A DNA stretch of 12,261 nt, taken from NCBI GenBank assembly GCA_013695335.1, contig JACDAR010000061.1, positions 1 to 12,261 of the forward strand. Direction: 5' to 3'. Positions 1 through 6,575 of this stretch are shown here, one piece after another. Position 1 is the stretch's first letter; each line of letters begins with the position of its first letter. The stretch comes from Rubrobacter sp. (GTDB lineage Bacteria; Actinomycetota; Rubrobacteria; Rubrobacterales; Rubrobacteraceae). The translations under genes were made by a program, and so were the position numbers. Below the pieces are notes generated by a model. That model made no database searches and was not told where the DNA came from. It worked only from the letters and a program-made list of their open reading frames with translations.

Positions 1-27
1 GTTCTGTCCAAAGGCATGCTCTGTCAT
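1..27 (-). CDS. Possible 5' end of a downstream gene (partial)
   Basis: An ATG at 27-25 overlaps the TGA stop of the thioredoxin-like gene as ATGA, the same 4-base coupling used elsewhere in this window. Nine codons are visible (MTEHAFGQN) before the window ends. An AAGGGAG stretch lies immediately upstream, slightly close to the ATG. A second ATG at 17-15, in another frame, is an alternative start with a more distant GGGAG. Too little is visible to name a product. The call rests only on the coupling pattern and the purine-rich site. Confidence 0.35.
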
Positions 28-605
28 CTCCCTTCGGTAGCTTCTTTTTCCATTATCTCTACAAAGTTCCTCTTTTGCACCGAGGCGCTCCCGGATTCCA
101 TGAACTCGATCAGGGCGGATGCGCCCCGGTAGAGGTGAACCTTTCTGGTTACCGTTCCGCCCTCTACCTCAAGGACGAACGGAGTGCTTTCGAGATCCAG
201 AGACTCCGCAAGATCGGTAGCCTCTGGGTCGAGCACCACCCGCATGTCGGAGGGCAGGAGCGCGGCGATCTCGGCCGCCTGCTCCTCACGCCCCGGCACG
301 AGGGCCACGATGGACTGCTCGAAACGGCGCCCGTCGAGCTCGGCCACGAGCTCCCGGCAAGGGTCACAACCCGCCGAGACGAGCAGGAGATACGCTGGAT
401 CTTCTTTAGGCATCACGGACGCCACGTCCTCGGGCAGGCTGCTGCCTATTTCGGGTCCGTCATCGTCCAGCGAGATCGCCTGGCTGGCCATGGAGAGGCG
501 AACCGTCAGCAGCCCGACCTGGCGTACGAGCAGTACGACGACCAGGGTGAGAACGCCAAGCCATATGCAGACCAGGACGAGCGCCGCAACCGCGAGTGCA
601 GCCAT
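24..605 (-). CDS. Membrane-anchored thioredoxin-like protein (MauD/TlpA-like)
   Basis: This 193-residue protein starts with one hydrophobic segment (about residues 5-27). It continues into a thioredoxin-like domain placed outside the membrane. Visible hallmarks are a CxxC active site, C80-D-P-C83, after the strand YLLLVSAG, and a TPFV segment with the expected cis-proline P142. Proteins of this type reduce or oxidise disulfides in exported proteins; the substrate cannot be read here. Its ATG overlaps the TAA of the upstream MauE-like gene by one base (TAATG), so the two are translationally coupled. That pairing resembles MauE-MauD and other DoxX/VKOR-type membrane partner plus thioredoxin pairs. 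The stretch after residue 170 is charged and has no recognised motif. The family call is firm; the direction of the redox reaction is inference. Confidence 0.85.
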   Translation of the reverse strand: MAALAVAALVLVCIWLGVLTLVVVLLVRQVGLLTVRLSMASQAISLDDDGPEIGSSLPEDVASVMPKEDPAYLLLVSAGCDPCRELVAELDGRRFEQSIVALVPGREEQAAEIAALLPSDMRVVLDPEATDLAESLDLESTPFVLEVEGGTVTRKVHLYRGASALIEFMESGSASVQKRNFVEIMEKEATEGR

Positions 606-1210
606 TATTTGCCCTCCGTATTTCTAACCCCGTAAGGATCTCTATTCCAACGTAGCAGCCTGGGGATCTGGCTTCCAAGCACTGCCATGCCGACGATAGC
701 CGCCGCCGCGACCGCCTGTAGTATGTATGTTGTTGTGAGGCCCGCGTAAGATCCCGCAGATAGCGGAGCAACGGCCAGCACCGAGGCGAGCATGGCCAAT
801 GCGGCGGTGCGGGCGAGCGTCCACCGGGAAAGCCTGGAATCCGAATCCCCGAAACAGAAACACGCGAAATCCTTACCCAGCCAGAGTCCCCTCGCGATGA
901 GCAGCACGAAGAGCCACAGCAAGCCAGCGGTAAAGGGCAAGGAGACCATCGGAAGGATGCCTGCCGCCAGGAACATGGCAAGCAACACCTCAGCGCCCCC
1001 GAGGGCGCTCCCCAGGCGGGGTCGGATCCCTCGGATAACCCCGAAATCCATGATCGCCATGGCGGCCAGGGTCGGTTTACGCAGCTTGGCAACCCCACTC
1101 CACACAAATATTATCGTGAGAACCCAGACGGCGATCCCGTAACCCGCTGGTGCGGTCAAGAGATCAAAGAACCCCGCGAAGAGCGCGAGCGCCGACTCAA
1201 AACCATTCAT
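605..1210 (-). CDS. MauE/DoxX-like integral membrane protein
   Basis: A 201-residue membrane protein with about five hydrophobic segments (roughly residues 24-40, 68-87, 91-108, 131-151 and 159-179). The segment FVWSGVAKLRKP (35-46) is typical of MauE/DoxX-type proteins. The motif DFACFCFG (114-121), with C117 and C119, matches the Cys-x-Cys-Phe-Gly motif of MauE. MauE takes part in disulfide formation during methylamine dehydrogenase maturation. Distant homologues occur beside thioredoxin-like genes in many organisms without methylamine dehydrogenase, and the next gene here is such a protein. I chose the ATG at 1210 because it directly precedes the first hydrophobic region. The frame can be extended to a TTG at 1306, but the added 32 residues are polar and look non-coding. 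The ribosome binding site (GAAGG) is modest. Confidence 0.8.
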   Translation of the reverse strand: MNGFESALALFAGFFDLLTAPAGYGIAVWVLTIIFVWSGVAKLRKPTLAAMAIMDFGVIRGIRPRLGSALGGAEVLLAMFLAAGILPMVSLPFTAGLLWLFVLLIARGLWLGKDFACFCFGDSDSRLSRWTLARTAALAMLASVLAVAPLSAGSYAGLTTTYILQAVAAAAIVGMAVLGSQIPRLLRWNRDPYGVRNTEGK

Positions 1211-1286
1211 ATACGAGCCTTCGGATCGATTCCGCACGCCGCCAGGTATGGTGAGATCACGCTTCCCGGATGCCTCGAACCCGTCA

Positions 1287-1313
1287 CTAGCAAATCCCGC
1301 GCCCAAGCCTCAT
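1287..1313 (-). CDS. Possible short leader ORF upstream of the MauE-like gene
   Basis: On the minus strand a GGGAGG (1326-1321) sits seven bases before an ATG at 1313. This is one of the best Shine-Dalgarno arrangements in the window. The frame encodes only MRLGRGIC before a TAG at 1289-1287, 76 bases before the likely MauE-like start. It could be a leader peptide that tunes translation, or a chance match. Another reading is that the site serves a TTG start at 1306 in the MauE-like frame, but the spacing is then about 14 bases. Confidence 0.25.
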   Translation of the reverse strand: MRLGRGIC

Positions 1314-1335
1314 GTAGCACCCTCCCACACCGACC

Positions 1336-1350
1336 ACATTCGATGAATGT
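1336..1350. promoter_or_regulatory. 15-base inverted repeat, candidate operator
   Basis: ACATTC and GAATGT are perfectly inverted around a 3-base centre (GAT). On the minus strand the repeat overlaps and follows TATACA (1353-1348), a 4/6 match to a -10 box, though no good -35 lies 17 bases upstream of it. The position, about 125 bases before the MauE-like ATG, suits an operator. A 12-base match could also be chance. Confidence 0.25.
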
Positions 1351-1438
1351 ATAGTCTTCTGCTCTTAGCGAGACGTACTATCGCGCACTCGGGCTCTTCA
1401 CGCAATAGGAGATGCCGTACAACCAGCAAAAATGCGAC

Positions 1439-1467
1439 AAAATCGGGGCGCCCACGATTCCAGGCGC
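1439..1467 (-). terminator. Weak candidate terminator after the WecG/TagA-type gene
   Basis: On the minus strand, GCGCC (1467-1463) can pair with GGCGC (1452-1448) around a 10-base loop. TTTT follows five bases later (1442-1439), and a second T run comes soon after. The stem is short and the T run is offset, so this is a weak intrinsic terminator at best. It lies 41 bases past the last stop codon of the polysaccharide operon. Confidence 0.25.
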
Positions 1468-1507
1468 GTTTCACGGGACCGACTCACGAACCCAGTCCAC
1501 CCTTTCA

Positions 1508-2272
1508 CTACCTGCCGAAGCGTTGCCCGAGAACCCGCGCCAGGAATAATGGGTTGCCCACCAGATACCGACGCCACAACCGGCGGGGCTCGACGAGAAG
1601 CCGTGCCAGCCACTCCAGCCCGTTGTCGGTGAGCAGCCGCGGCCCCCGCCGCAACCCGCCTGAGACGTAGTCGAAGACAGCGCCACCCATGAGGGCCACG
1701 CCCGCATTCAGTTTCTCCCGGTTCTGCATGAGCCAGCGTTCCTGGAGCGGCATCCCGAGGCCGACCAGGAGGATGTCGGGGGCTGAGGCGTTGATCTCCC
1801 GCACCACAGCCGCGTTCTCCTGGCTGCCGACTGTGTGATCGAAATATCCGTGGCGCGCGCCAGCGATCTTCAGCCCGGGATAACGCTCCCGAAGCCGCCG
1901 CGCAGCTTCTCCTGCCACACCGGGACTGGCCCCAAGAAAGAAGAAGGAGAGCCCTTCCGCCTCCGCGAAAGCCGCCAGGCTCCATATCCAGTCGGCGTAG
2001 GTGATCCTCTGGGGAATACGTCCTCCCAGGATGCGGGCGGCGAGCATCACCCCCACCCCGTCACAGAATACGAGGTTCGCGCTGTTCAGGAAATCCCGCA
2101 ACGCCGCGTCTTGGTAACAAAGGTTCAGGCAATGCGCGTTGGCGTTGAGCACCAGAGATAATCCATCTTTGCCGGAGAGACGCAGGATCTCCGCGTGTAG
2201 TTCGTCCACGGTGAGCGGGTCCACGCCGACGCCGAGAACCTCGATCCTACTTCCCTTCATAGCCTGCGACAT
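1508..2272 (-). CDS. WecG/TagA/CpsF-family glycosyltransferase
   Basis: A 254-residue protein with the family's motifs in order: NANAHCLNL (43-51), DGVGV (71-75) with the conserved acidic residue D71, GGRIPQRITYAD (83-94), FFLGASPGVA (111-120), GMPLQERWL (173-181), MGGAVFDYVSG (195-205) and the C-terminal tail GLEWLARLLVEPRRLWRRY (218-236). The family moves a sugar, for example ManNAc in TagA or ManNAcA in WecG, from a nucleotide sugar to an undecaprenyl-diphosphate-linked acceptor at the inner face of the membrane. The actual sugar cannot be told here. Two starts are possible. ATG 2272 has a good GAGG seven bases upstream. ATG 2260 overlaps the upstream TGA as ATGA but has a weaker site. This is the last gene of the operon. 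Confidence 0.92.
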   Translation of the reverse strand: MSQAMKGSRIEVLGVGVDPLTVDELHAEILRLSGKDGLSLVLNANAHCLNLCYQDAALRDFLNSANLVFCDGVGVMLAARILGGRIPQRITYADWIWSLAAFAEAEGLSFFFLGASPGVAGEAARRLRERYPGLKIAGARHGYFDHTVGSQENAAVVREINASAPDILLVGLGMPLQERWLMQNREKLNAGVALMGGAVFDYVSGGLRRGPRLLTDNGLEWLARLLVEPRRLWRRYLVGNPLFLARVLGQRFGR

Positions 2273-3378
2273 ATGGCGTCCTCGATCTCCCTGAACCGTG
2301 AATCCCAGGAATTTTGCCTGGCGAGAGAGATCCTGGCCCTTACTTTCTCGTCTGTCTCGATCTCATCCAGGTTCCGCAAGATTTCGACGAACTCACCAGC
2401 GCCGCGCGCCGGATATATGTGATCCCCGAGCGCCGCCAGCGCTGGGAGCGGTGCGGCCACTACCGGCTTTCCGGTTGCCAGACACTCGTAGGTTTTCGCT
2501 GGTGAGATGCTCCGGGTGAGATCGTTGCTCCTGTACGGAAGCACGAATGCGCGCACGCCAGCGAGTGCTGCGGGGAGCTTCTCGTACGGAACCTCTCCCC
2601 TGTAGTCCAGCCCGGGCGTCTCCAGGAACCGGCGCGGCACGCGGCCCAGCCCGCCCACGATACGCACCCTGAAGCCGGAACCCGAGATCTTCCGCAGCGC
2701 GTTGAAGTCCGTGCGCGCTTCGTCCAGGTGGCCGAAGTAGCCAACGGTTGGCGCCTCGTCGGGGGGATCCCCTTGCAAAACCGCGAACCTTTCGTAGTCT
2801 ACGCCGGGACCGCTCATGAAAGCGTCGGGGCGCAGGGACCGCGCCTTTTCGAGCAGCGGCGGCGAGGTGCATGAGACTATGTCAGCCCTCTGGAAGAGAT
2901 CGCGTTCCGTGGCGGCGATATCGGGGGGGACGCCTGGAAAGTTTTCGTAGTCGTCCGAGCAATCGTAATAGAGGAGCCTGGGTTCGAGGCCGGAGATCAG
3001 GGCCAGCGTCGTCCGGGTCGGCGGGTAGGCTACTATCACCGGGTTCGGGCCGCGGATTTTCTTCAGATCCCGCACCACCCTAGGCACGAAGAGCCGTCTG
3101 TTGGCCCACCGGAACACACCGCTGCCAGGCGGCGCCACGAGCGGAGCGTACACGGAGAGCCCCGGCTCCACGCCAGGACGTCTGTCGCCAGAGTGGAGGA
3201 TGCGGGCCGAGATCTTGCGCACCGTCGCCGGGTTCATACGAGGGTTGGAGAGCCCCGTGGTCTCGACGAAGACAGTCGGATATCCGGCACGGGCGAACCG
3301 CGTGGCGAGGATCTGGTGCCTTTGCCACAGGAAATCCCACCTGATGCCGGAGAGAATCACCACAGCAGGCCGACGCAT
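2257..3378 (-). CDS. Glycosyltransferase, GT4-like (GT-B fold)
   Basis: A 373-residue glycosyltransferase of GT-B type. The N-terminal half begins VVILSGIRWDFLWQRHQ (6-22), the form seen in a subgroup that carries W-x-x-R-x-Q near the start. It also has YYDCSDDYENF (137-147), another mark of that subgroup. The C-terminal half has a VGYFGHLDE strand (212-220) and the donor-binding signature SPAKTYECLATGKPVVA (292-308). The likely role is adding one sugar to the growing lipid-linked repeat unit in the cytoplasm. Donor and linkage cannot be read from sequence. It starts at ATG 3378, three bases after the sulfotransferase stop, with AGAAGG seven bases upstream. Its TGA overlaps the next gene's frame, so translation is probably coupled through the operon. 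Confidence 0.88.
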   Translation of the reverse strand: MRRPAVVILSGIRWDFLWQRHQILATRFARAGYPTVFVETTGLSNPRMNPATVRKISARILHSGDRRPGVEPGLSVYAPLVAPPGSGVFRWANRRLFVPRVVRDLKKIRGPNPVIVAYPPTRTTLALISGLEPRLLYYDCSDDYENFPGVPPDIAATERDLFQRADIVSCTSPPLLEKARSLRPDAFMSGPGVDYERFAVLQGDPPDEAPTVGYFGHLDEARTDFNALRKISGSGFRVRIVGGLGRVPRRFLETPGLDYRGEVPYEKLPAALAGVRAFVLPYRSNDLTRSISPAKTYECLATGKPVVAAPLPALAALGDHIYPARGAGEFVEILRNLDEIETDEKVRARISLARQNSWDSRFREIEDAICRRL

Positions 3379-3381
3379 CCC

Positions 3382-4389
3382 TCAGCCTTCTCCCTGAACC
3401 TCGCCTGGCAGCAGGCGCGAAGTATCTCTCATCATGGCGCGCGCGCCCTCGGAATCAGGCATGGGTCCGTTCCCGTAGACGCGGTCGAGGCCGAAGAGGC
3501 CCATGATCTCGCCCGCTCTCCTCATCCTGGCTTCGCCAATGGCATTCATCCAGGCGCCGGGATCGCGTTCTCCCTTCGCGCCGTCGCGGCTGAGGGGCGA
3601 TGGGCGGTCCAGAGCTTCGTATACCCTGTCGTCGAAGTCCCCGCCGAGACACGTGAAGAGGCGTGGGATCTCCGTTTCCGGGCTGGCAAGCAGCTCTTCG
3701 TAGAACATGAGATGCACGCCGTCAGGGGAGAGCTGCTTCATGGGGACGTAGTTCTCGATGCACCACACGAAAACGTGCCGCTCGAAGCTGGTGGACGCGT
3801 CGCGGATCTCGTGCTCGAACGGCCTGAGGTGGTCTTCGATGAGGTATTTCTGATCGAGAATTTCGGCGAGGTTATCTTTCCAGCCAAGGGCGAGCTTCGA
3901 GGCGGCGACGGCGCAGGGATGGCGGAGGAGCAGGATCACGGGCATCCCTGGGAAGTTCGTGCGCATCCAGCCAAGGAGCAGGTTGGCCCTTATATCCTTG
4001 ATGAGACGCCGCCTGGCCACGAAGGTGCGGTGGAACCGATCCGTCCATGAATTCCTCAGCTCTCCCGTGAGGATCTTGCGCGCAGGTTCCAGGTAGTCTT
4101 CCCTCCGATCTTCCGGCCGAAGATATTGCTTGCGCCGGAAGTTCCGGCACAGGGTTACGCGCCCCGGATGGAAGGGCTCGAACACCAGCCTGTATTCCCG
4201 CCGGTAGTTGATGATCTCGGACGCCCACGTCGTCCCGCTCCTGCCGCTCCCGGCGAGGAACACGGAGCGGCGATGGTCCCGGTTCGTGTCGAGGTAGAGC
4301 GGCGCGAGCAGCCGTTCCGAGATCCTGCGTCCCTTAACTTGGGTTCCCGGTCCTCTCTCCGTCAGCCTGACTCCCCTGACGGTTTCCAT
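3382..4389 (-). CDS. PAPS-dependent sulfotransferase
   Basis: About 335 residues. The 5'-phosphosulfate loop is FLAGSGRSGTTW (residues 44-55 from ATG 4389), matching the GxxRSGTT signature of the sulfotransferase family. The 3'-phosphate-binding region is VILLLRHPCAVAASKLALGW (about 151-170), with the Arg and Ser expected to contact PAPS. Such enzymes move sulfate from PAPS to a hydroxyl or amine. Set between a polymerase and glycosyltransferases, its likely acceptor is a sugar of the polymer or its lipid-linked precursor. The start is uncertain. ATG 4389 overlaps the previous gene by 28 bases and its GGAAGG is very close. A CTG at 4365 overlaps the previous TGA as CTGA and has AGGGGAG five bases upstream. 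The frame is also open to an ATG at 4470. All options keep the catalytic domain. Confidence 0.88.
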   Translation of the reverse strand: METVRGVRLTERGPGTQVKGRRISERLLAPLYLDTNRDHRRSVFLAGSGRSGTTWASEIINYRREYRLVFEPFHPGRVTLCRNFRRKQYLRPEDRREDYLEPARKILTGELRNSWTDRFHRTFVARRRLIKDIRANLLLGWMRTNFPGMPVILLLRHPCAVAASKLALGWKDNLAEILDQKYLIEDHLRPFEHEIRDASTSFERHVFVWCIENYVPMKQLSPDGVHLMFYEELLASPETEIPRLFTCLGGDFDDRVYEALDRPSPLSRDGAKGERDPGAWMNAIGEARMRRAGEIMGLFGLDRVYGNGPMPDSEGARAMMRDTSRLLPGEVQGEG

Positions 4390-5930
4390 TCCTTCCAGGA
4401 GGCCAGCTTCACGGCCACGGCGGCCAGAATAAAGAACAGGAGCGTCGAGGGCGGGATGTACCAGTGCCACTCGATCACCGATGAGAGGAGGTAGATCACC
4501 ACCGCAGCCAGGAGCCCCGCGAGGAACAGCCTCCTGTCCCCGTCAGCCCGCCACGTCTCCCTCCCGATATATCCGACGAGCAATCCCGCGAAGCCCACCA
4601 TCGCCAGGAAGGCGAACAGTCCGGTCTCCGTGCCCTGCTCCAGGTAAAGGTTGTGTACCTGCCTCACCCCCGTGTCCACGGGGCGTTCCCTGTACCAGGT
4701 GTATTGAAAAGTCCCTGCGCCCGTGCCCGTCAACGGATGCTCTTTCCATTCATCCCAGGCGACCTTCCAGTAAACCCCCCTGTAGCCCATCCCTAGGGAA
4801 AGGAGTTGCTGGCCTTCACCCTCGCCACCCCGAACGCCGCTCAAGATGGCGTCGTAGGCCTTCCCCACCCCGCCTTGCTGGGCCACTGCCACTGCAGCCC
4901 CCCCGGATATGCCCAGCGCCACCACCGCCAGAAAAGCCCAGCCAATGGCCCGCCTCGCCGGGGGCGTGAGATCGTAGCGCCGGACCAGGAAAGCGTAAGC
5001 GCACTGCAACACGAAGGCAGCGAGGAGCGCGATCGTCAGGTAGTTGCGCAGGTCTATCCCGGTCGCGAGCTTCTCGGCGTCAGGGGCGTCGGCCTGCCAG
5101 ATGGCGCCGAGATCCCGAATCTGCCAGAACAGCCAGGCCTGCGGCACTGAGACGAGAAGCAGGTTGGCGATCATCTGTAGCCTGTGGTTGGAGAGGAGGA
5201 TCATGAGCACCATCGCCACCCCAAACGCTGCGATGCCGCCCCTTGAGGCGGTGAGGTAGAGGGTGGTTATAAAAATCAGGATCAGGGCCGCCATCAGCCC
5301 CCTCAGCGCAACGTTTCTGGACTGCGTGAGGCGGGCCAGCGCCAGCGTCACCCCGATACCAAGGACTACGGCCAGGGTGTTCGAATACTCGAGCGTGGAG
5401 CCCACTGTTATGTCGTCCACGGAGTAGATGGGATACTCGAGGGGGCTGATCTTCTGCAGCAAGCCGTATCCGGCCACCGCCGTCACCACGAGCACAGCGG
5501 CGTCCATAATGGCTCCAACCTGCCGCCACGAGGAGAGCGCGGCCAGCGCCATGAGGAAGGCCGACAGATACATCGAGCAGCGCAACAGCTCGTGGATTGT
5601 CTCTATCTCGCTGATGGTCCACAACAACGAGAGGCCCTTTATCCCGACGAGGGCCGTCATCAGGGCCACAAGAACCCACCCAAAAAGCGGCACGTCCTGA
5701 TAGTAGCCCCGGACGAGCAGGGTGCCCGCCATCAACGCCAGTACCCCGGCGGCTACCGGAAGCCAGAGCTCGTCTGGGTACAGTCCCTTGTTGAGCATTC
5801 CGTACGCGGTCACGGCCACCAGCGCTAGCAGCACCACGGCTTTGAACACCGTGACCAGGCGCCCAGGACGCCGGTCTTTGGGGCGCTCGCGTTTCTCCCC
5901 GGCGCCCACAGGCCCGGTTATCTCGCTCAC
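4362..5930 (-). CDS. O-antigen ligase/polymerase family membrane protein (Wzy-like)
   Basis: A 522-residue polytopic protein with roughly eleven to thirteen hydrophobic segments between residues 27 and 510 and a basic cytoplasmic N-terminus. Wzy_C-type marks are TASRGG (227-232), a large extracytoplasmic loop around 351-430 containing GYRGVYWKVAWDEWKEHPL (382-400), GTGAGTFQYTWYRERP (402-417) and VHNLYLEQGTETGL (425-438), where H426 matches the family's conserved His. Members either polymerise undecaprenyl-linked repeat units or transfer finished glycans. With Wzz-like and BY-kinase-like genes just upstream, polymerase of the Wzy-dependent pathway is the likeliest role. The start is GTG 5930, overlapping the preceding TGA as GTGA. 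Activity as a ligase instead cannot be excluded. Confidence 0.88.
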   Translation of the reverse strand: MSEITGPVGAGEKRERPKDRRPGRLVTVFKAVVLLALVAVTAYGMLNKGLYPDELWLPVAAGVLALMAGTLLVRGYYQDVPLFGWVLVALMTALVGIKGLSLLWTISEIETIHELLRCSMYLSAFLMALAALSSWRQVGAIMDAAVLVVTAVAGYGLLQKISPLEYPIYSVDDITVGSTLEYSNTLAVVLGIGVTLALARLTQSRNVALRGLMAALILIFITTLYLTASRGGIAAFGVAMVLMILLSNHRLQMIANLLLVSVPQAWLFWQIRDLGAIWQADAPDAEKLATGIDLRNYLTIALLAAFVLQCAYAFLVRRYDLTPPARRAIGWAFLAVVALGISGGAAVAVAQQGGVGKAYDAILSGVRGGEGEGQQLLSLGMGYRGVYWKVAWDEWKEHPLTGTGAGTFQYTWYRERPVDTGVRQVHNLYLEQGTETGLFAFLAMVGFAGLLVGYIGRETWRADGDRRLFLAGLLAAVVIYLLSSVIEWHWYIPPSTLLFFILAAVAVKLASWKEWKPSGESG

Positions 5931-6574
5931 GACGTTCCGTTCGTGAAACCGTTGAGCACGACGCCTAGCAGGTTGACCCCGGCGTCGAGCAGGTCTTCCG
6001 TCACCTCGCGGGCCGCGTTCTTCGAGGTCCGGGTGGCGTGTATTACCAGCAAAACCCCGTCGAAGCCGCCCGAGAGCGCGGGGGATTCGAGGACACTGTC
6101 AGCCACTGGAGCATCCAGCAACACGAGATCCCGCCCCTCACCCAACCCGCGCACAGCCTCAACGAACCGTCCTGACCTCAGAGGGGCATCAGGGTCCGCG
6201 GGCACGGGTCCGGTGGGGACCGCGAACACGCCTGGCGCCGCCTCGAACCCGTAGTGCTCCAGCGCCCGGACGCCCCCGAGGCCGGTGGTCAGGCCCAGGA
6301 AGTTCGGTTCGCCGAGCATCCTGTGCAGCGCAGGGTTCCTCAGGTTGCAGTCCACTATGGCGGCCCGCCGCCCGGTACTTGCCAGGGCGCCCGAGATCCC
6401 GAGGCACACGCTGGAGCATCCAGCGCCAGGCTCCGGCCCTGTCACGACGACGCTCATGGGCCTTTCGCCGAGGGAGAGAAGGTTGTCGGCAAGACCCTCG
6501 TAGTGCCGCCTGATTGAAGAGTCAGGGCTGAGGAGGTCCTTCGCCCCTGCGTCGCGCGCGGCGTCAAGGGCCAA
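5927..6574 (-). CDS. CpsD/BY-kinase-like P-loop protein with degenerate Walker A
   Basis: A 215-residue protein with the layout of the cytoplasmic ATPase domain of bacterial tyrosine kinases (CpsD/CapB type). It has an N-terminal helix SIRRHYEGLADNL (20-32), a P-loop region TGPEPGAGCSS (45-55), Walker A' AAIVDCNLRNPALH (71-84), Walker B LVLLDAP (150-156) and GVVLNGF (204-210). In active relatives the P-loop reads P-G-E-G-K-S. Here it is P-G-A-G-C-S, so the invariant Lys is Cys53 and the Glu is Ala; the codon TGC is clear. Walker A' has N77 where Asp is usual. The C-terminus lacks the usual tyrosine cluster. It may be a non-catalytic partner of the Wzz-like protein. The start is TTG 6574 with GAGGA about eight bases upstream, one base after the wzz-like stop. 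Confidence 0.82.
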   Translation of the reverse strand: MALDAARDAGAKDLLSPDSSIRRHYEGLADNLLSLGERPMSVVVTGPEPGAGCSSVCLGISGALASTGRRAAIVDCNLRNPALHRMLGEPNFLGLTTGLGGVRALEHYGFEAAPGVFAVPTGPVPADPDAPLRSGRFVEAVRGLGEGRDLVLLDAPVADSVLESPALSGGFDGVLLVIHATRTSKNAAREVTEDLLDAGVNLLGVVLNGFTNGTS

Positions 6575-6575
6575 C

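Larger units (their letters stand above)
1211..1507. other. Intergenic region between the polysaccharide operon and the MauE/thioredoxin pair
   Basis: This 297-base stretch has no convincing long gene; the plus-strand frame across it is low complexity and Arg/Ser-rich. On the minus strand it holds, in order, a weak hairpin after the WecG/TagA-type gene (1463-1467 pairing with 1448-1452), a 15-base inverted repeat (1336-1350) next to a TATACA sequence, and a short ORF with a strong ribosome binding site (1287-1313). It most likely ends the long operon and starts a separate transcript. Confidence 0.5.

Noticed and set aside
1347..1670. Plus-strand frame over the intergenic region
   Set aside because: The product is Arg/Ser/Thr-rich low complexity, has no good ribosome binding site, and overlaps the end of the WecG/TagA-type gene.
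3193..4050. Long plus-strand frame of 285 codons
   Set aside because: It lies antisense to the glycosyltransferase and sulfotransferase genes, crosses their junction, and its product has no recognisable domain. It is expected from the codon bias of high-G+C genes.
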